From: Kumtagia yinganensis
Lineage (GTDB): Bacteria; Pseudomonadota; Alphaproteobacteria; Rhizobiales; Rhizobiaceae
Length of the DNA: 64,000 nt
Direction of reading: 5' to 3'
Assembly (NCBI RefSeq): GCF_040081985.1
Contig: NZ_JBEBMH010000010.1
Location: 124,001 to 188,000 of the forward strand
Below, in pieces: positions 63,743 through 64,000 of the stretch; position 1 is the first letter of the stretch; every line of letters begins with the position of its first letter. The notes below the pieces were generated by a model. It did no database searches. It was given only the letters and a program-made list of their open reading frames with translations, and was not told where the DNA came from. A program made the translations under genes and the position numbers.

Positions 63743-64000
63743 CCGCAGCCGAGAAACTCGCCGAGGCGCACAAGTCTATGCCGCCCGAGGACATCGCCGA
63801 GCACGCGCTGGCGCTCGCCATGGTGGTGGAGAGTCAGGACAATCTCATCCGCTCGCTGGTCGAGGACATTGACGGATGCCGGACCGGCGTCACCAACACC
63901 GTGTCCGCCTTCCGCAGCATGCAAATAGCGGTTCGCACGGTCGCCAGTGCGAACGCCAGCCGGCGGTTTTCCGACGCTCGGAAGATGATCGCCGAACTGG
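63739..64000 (+). CDS. Hypothetical phage protein, partial (cut by the right edge)
   Basis: The visible 87 residues start MTAAEKLAEAHKSMPPEDIA and are helical with an open frame to the edge. The ATG overlaps the previous stop by four bases, as elsewhere in this element. It may be a small accessory gene before the terminase large subunit. Its end is not visible. Confidence 0.45.
   Translation, partial: MTAAEKLAEAHKSMPPEDIAEHALALAMVVESQDNLIRSLVEDIDGCRTGVTNTVSAFRSMQIAVRTVASANASRRFSDARKMIAEL

Larger units (their letters stand above)
55724..64000 (+). mobile_element. Integrated prophage-like element, left end (continues beyond the window)
   Basis: It starts at the tRNA-Asn fragment and runs past base 64000. 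In order it encodes a P4-type integrase, two small proteins, an AlpA-like regulator, a Topo VI-A-like protein, a DUF3631 ATPase, small ORFs, a prohead-protease-like protein, a P27-type terminase small subunit and small downstream genes. Nearly all genes lie on the plus strand with tight or overlapping spacing. It may be a full prophage or a phage satellite; the right end is not visible. Confidence 0.8.

Overview
The window reads as a high-GC alphaproteobacterial chromosome, most likely Hyphomicrobiales and probably near Mesorhizobium/Phyllobacteriaceae. This rests on the str-S10 ribosomal gene order, the style of the housekeeping proteins (RpiA, Gph, ValS, Gor) and a TPR regulator type common in rhizobia. 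It is judged from sequence familiarity, not from a database search.

Layout. (1) 1-8.5 kb: a minus-strand translation block rpsL-rpsG-fusA-tuf-rpsJ-rplC-rplD-rplW-rplB-rpsS-rplV-rpsC, with rpsC cut by the left edge. (2) 8.5-10.2 kb: a gene-poor stretch with a nested hairpin upstream of rpsL, a tandem repeat, and a near-perfect inverted repeat inside a doubtful reading frame. (3) 10.3-27 kb: mixed housekeeping and accessory genes: a cysteine-synthase-fold enzyme, a vapBC toxin-antitoxin pair with a striking operator-like dyad, glutathione reductase, a DUF2059 protein, rpiA, gph, tRNA-Val(CAC), an aldehyde dehydrogenase, a FadL-type porin, valS, a zinc-ribbon protein, an RTX repeat protein, a VIT-like membrane protein and a CDF transporter. 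(4) 27-50.6 kb: an arginine/ornithine catabolism and acid-stress neighbourhood. It holds an AdiC-like exchanger, two overlapping acid-type basic amino acid decarboxylases, a PotE-like antiporter, an orphan binding protein, a TorF-like porin, a second AdiC-like exchanger, MarC, a wHTH-TPR regulator, a DUF3302/HlyD pair, SulP, PPK2, and finally arcA-arcB-arcC. (5) 50.6-55.3 kb: exported DUF3300/DUF2950 proteins, a Ca2+/H+ antiporter and a two-TM potassium-channel-like protein. (6) 55.7 kb to the right edge: an integrated element that begins with a 3' fragment of tRNA-Asn, then a P4-type integrase, small genes, an AlpA-like regulator, a Topo VI-A/Spo11-like Toprim protein (Mini-A-like), a DUF3631 ATPase, a prohead-protease-like protein and a P27-type terminase small subunit. 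It continues beyond the window.

How the parts work together. In the 27-50 kb region, arginine and ornithine can be decarboxylated (consuming protons) with product exchanged through AdiC/PotE-type antiporters, and arginine can be deiminated to yield ammonia and ATP. PPK2, MarC, the Cax antiporter and the channel fit a stress or ion-homeostasis theme, but that link is inference. The right-hand element looks like a prophage or phage satellite. Its most unusual gene is the Topo VI-A-like protein, which has no B (ATPase) subunit next to it.
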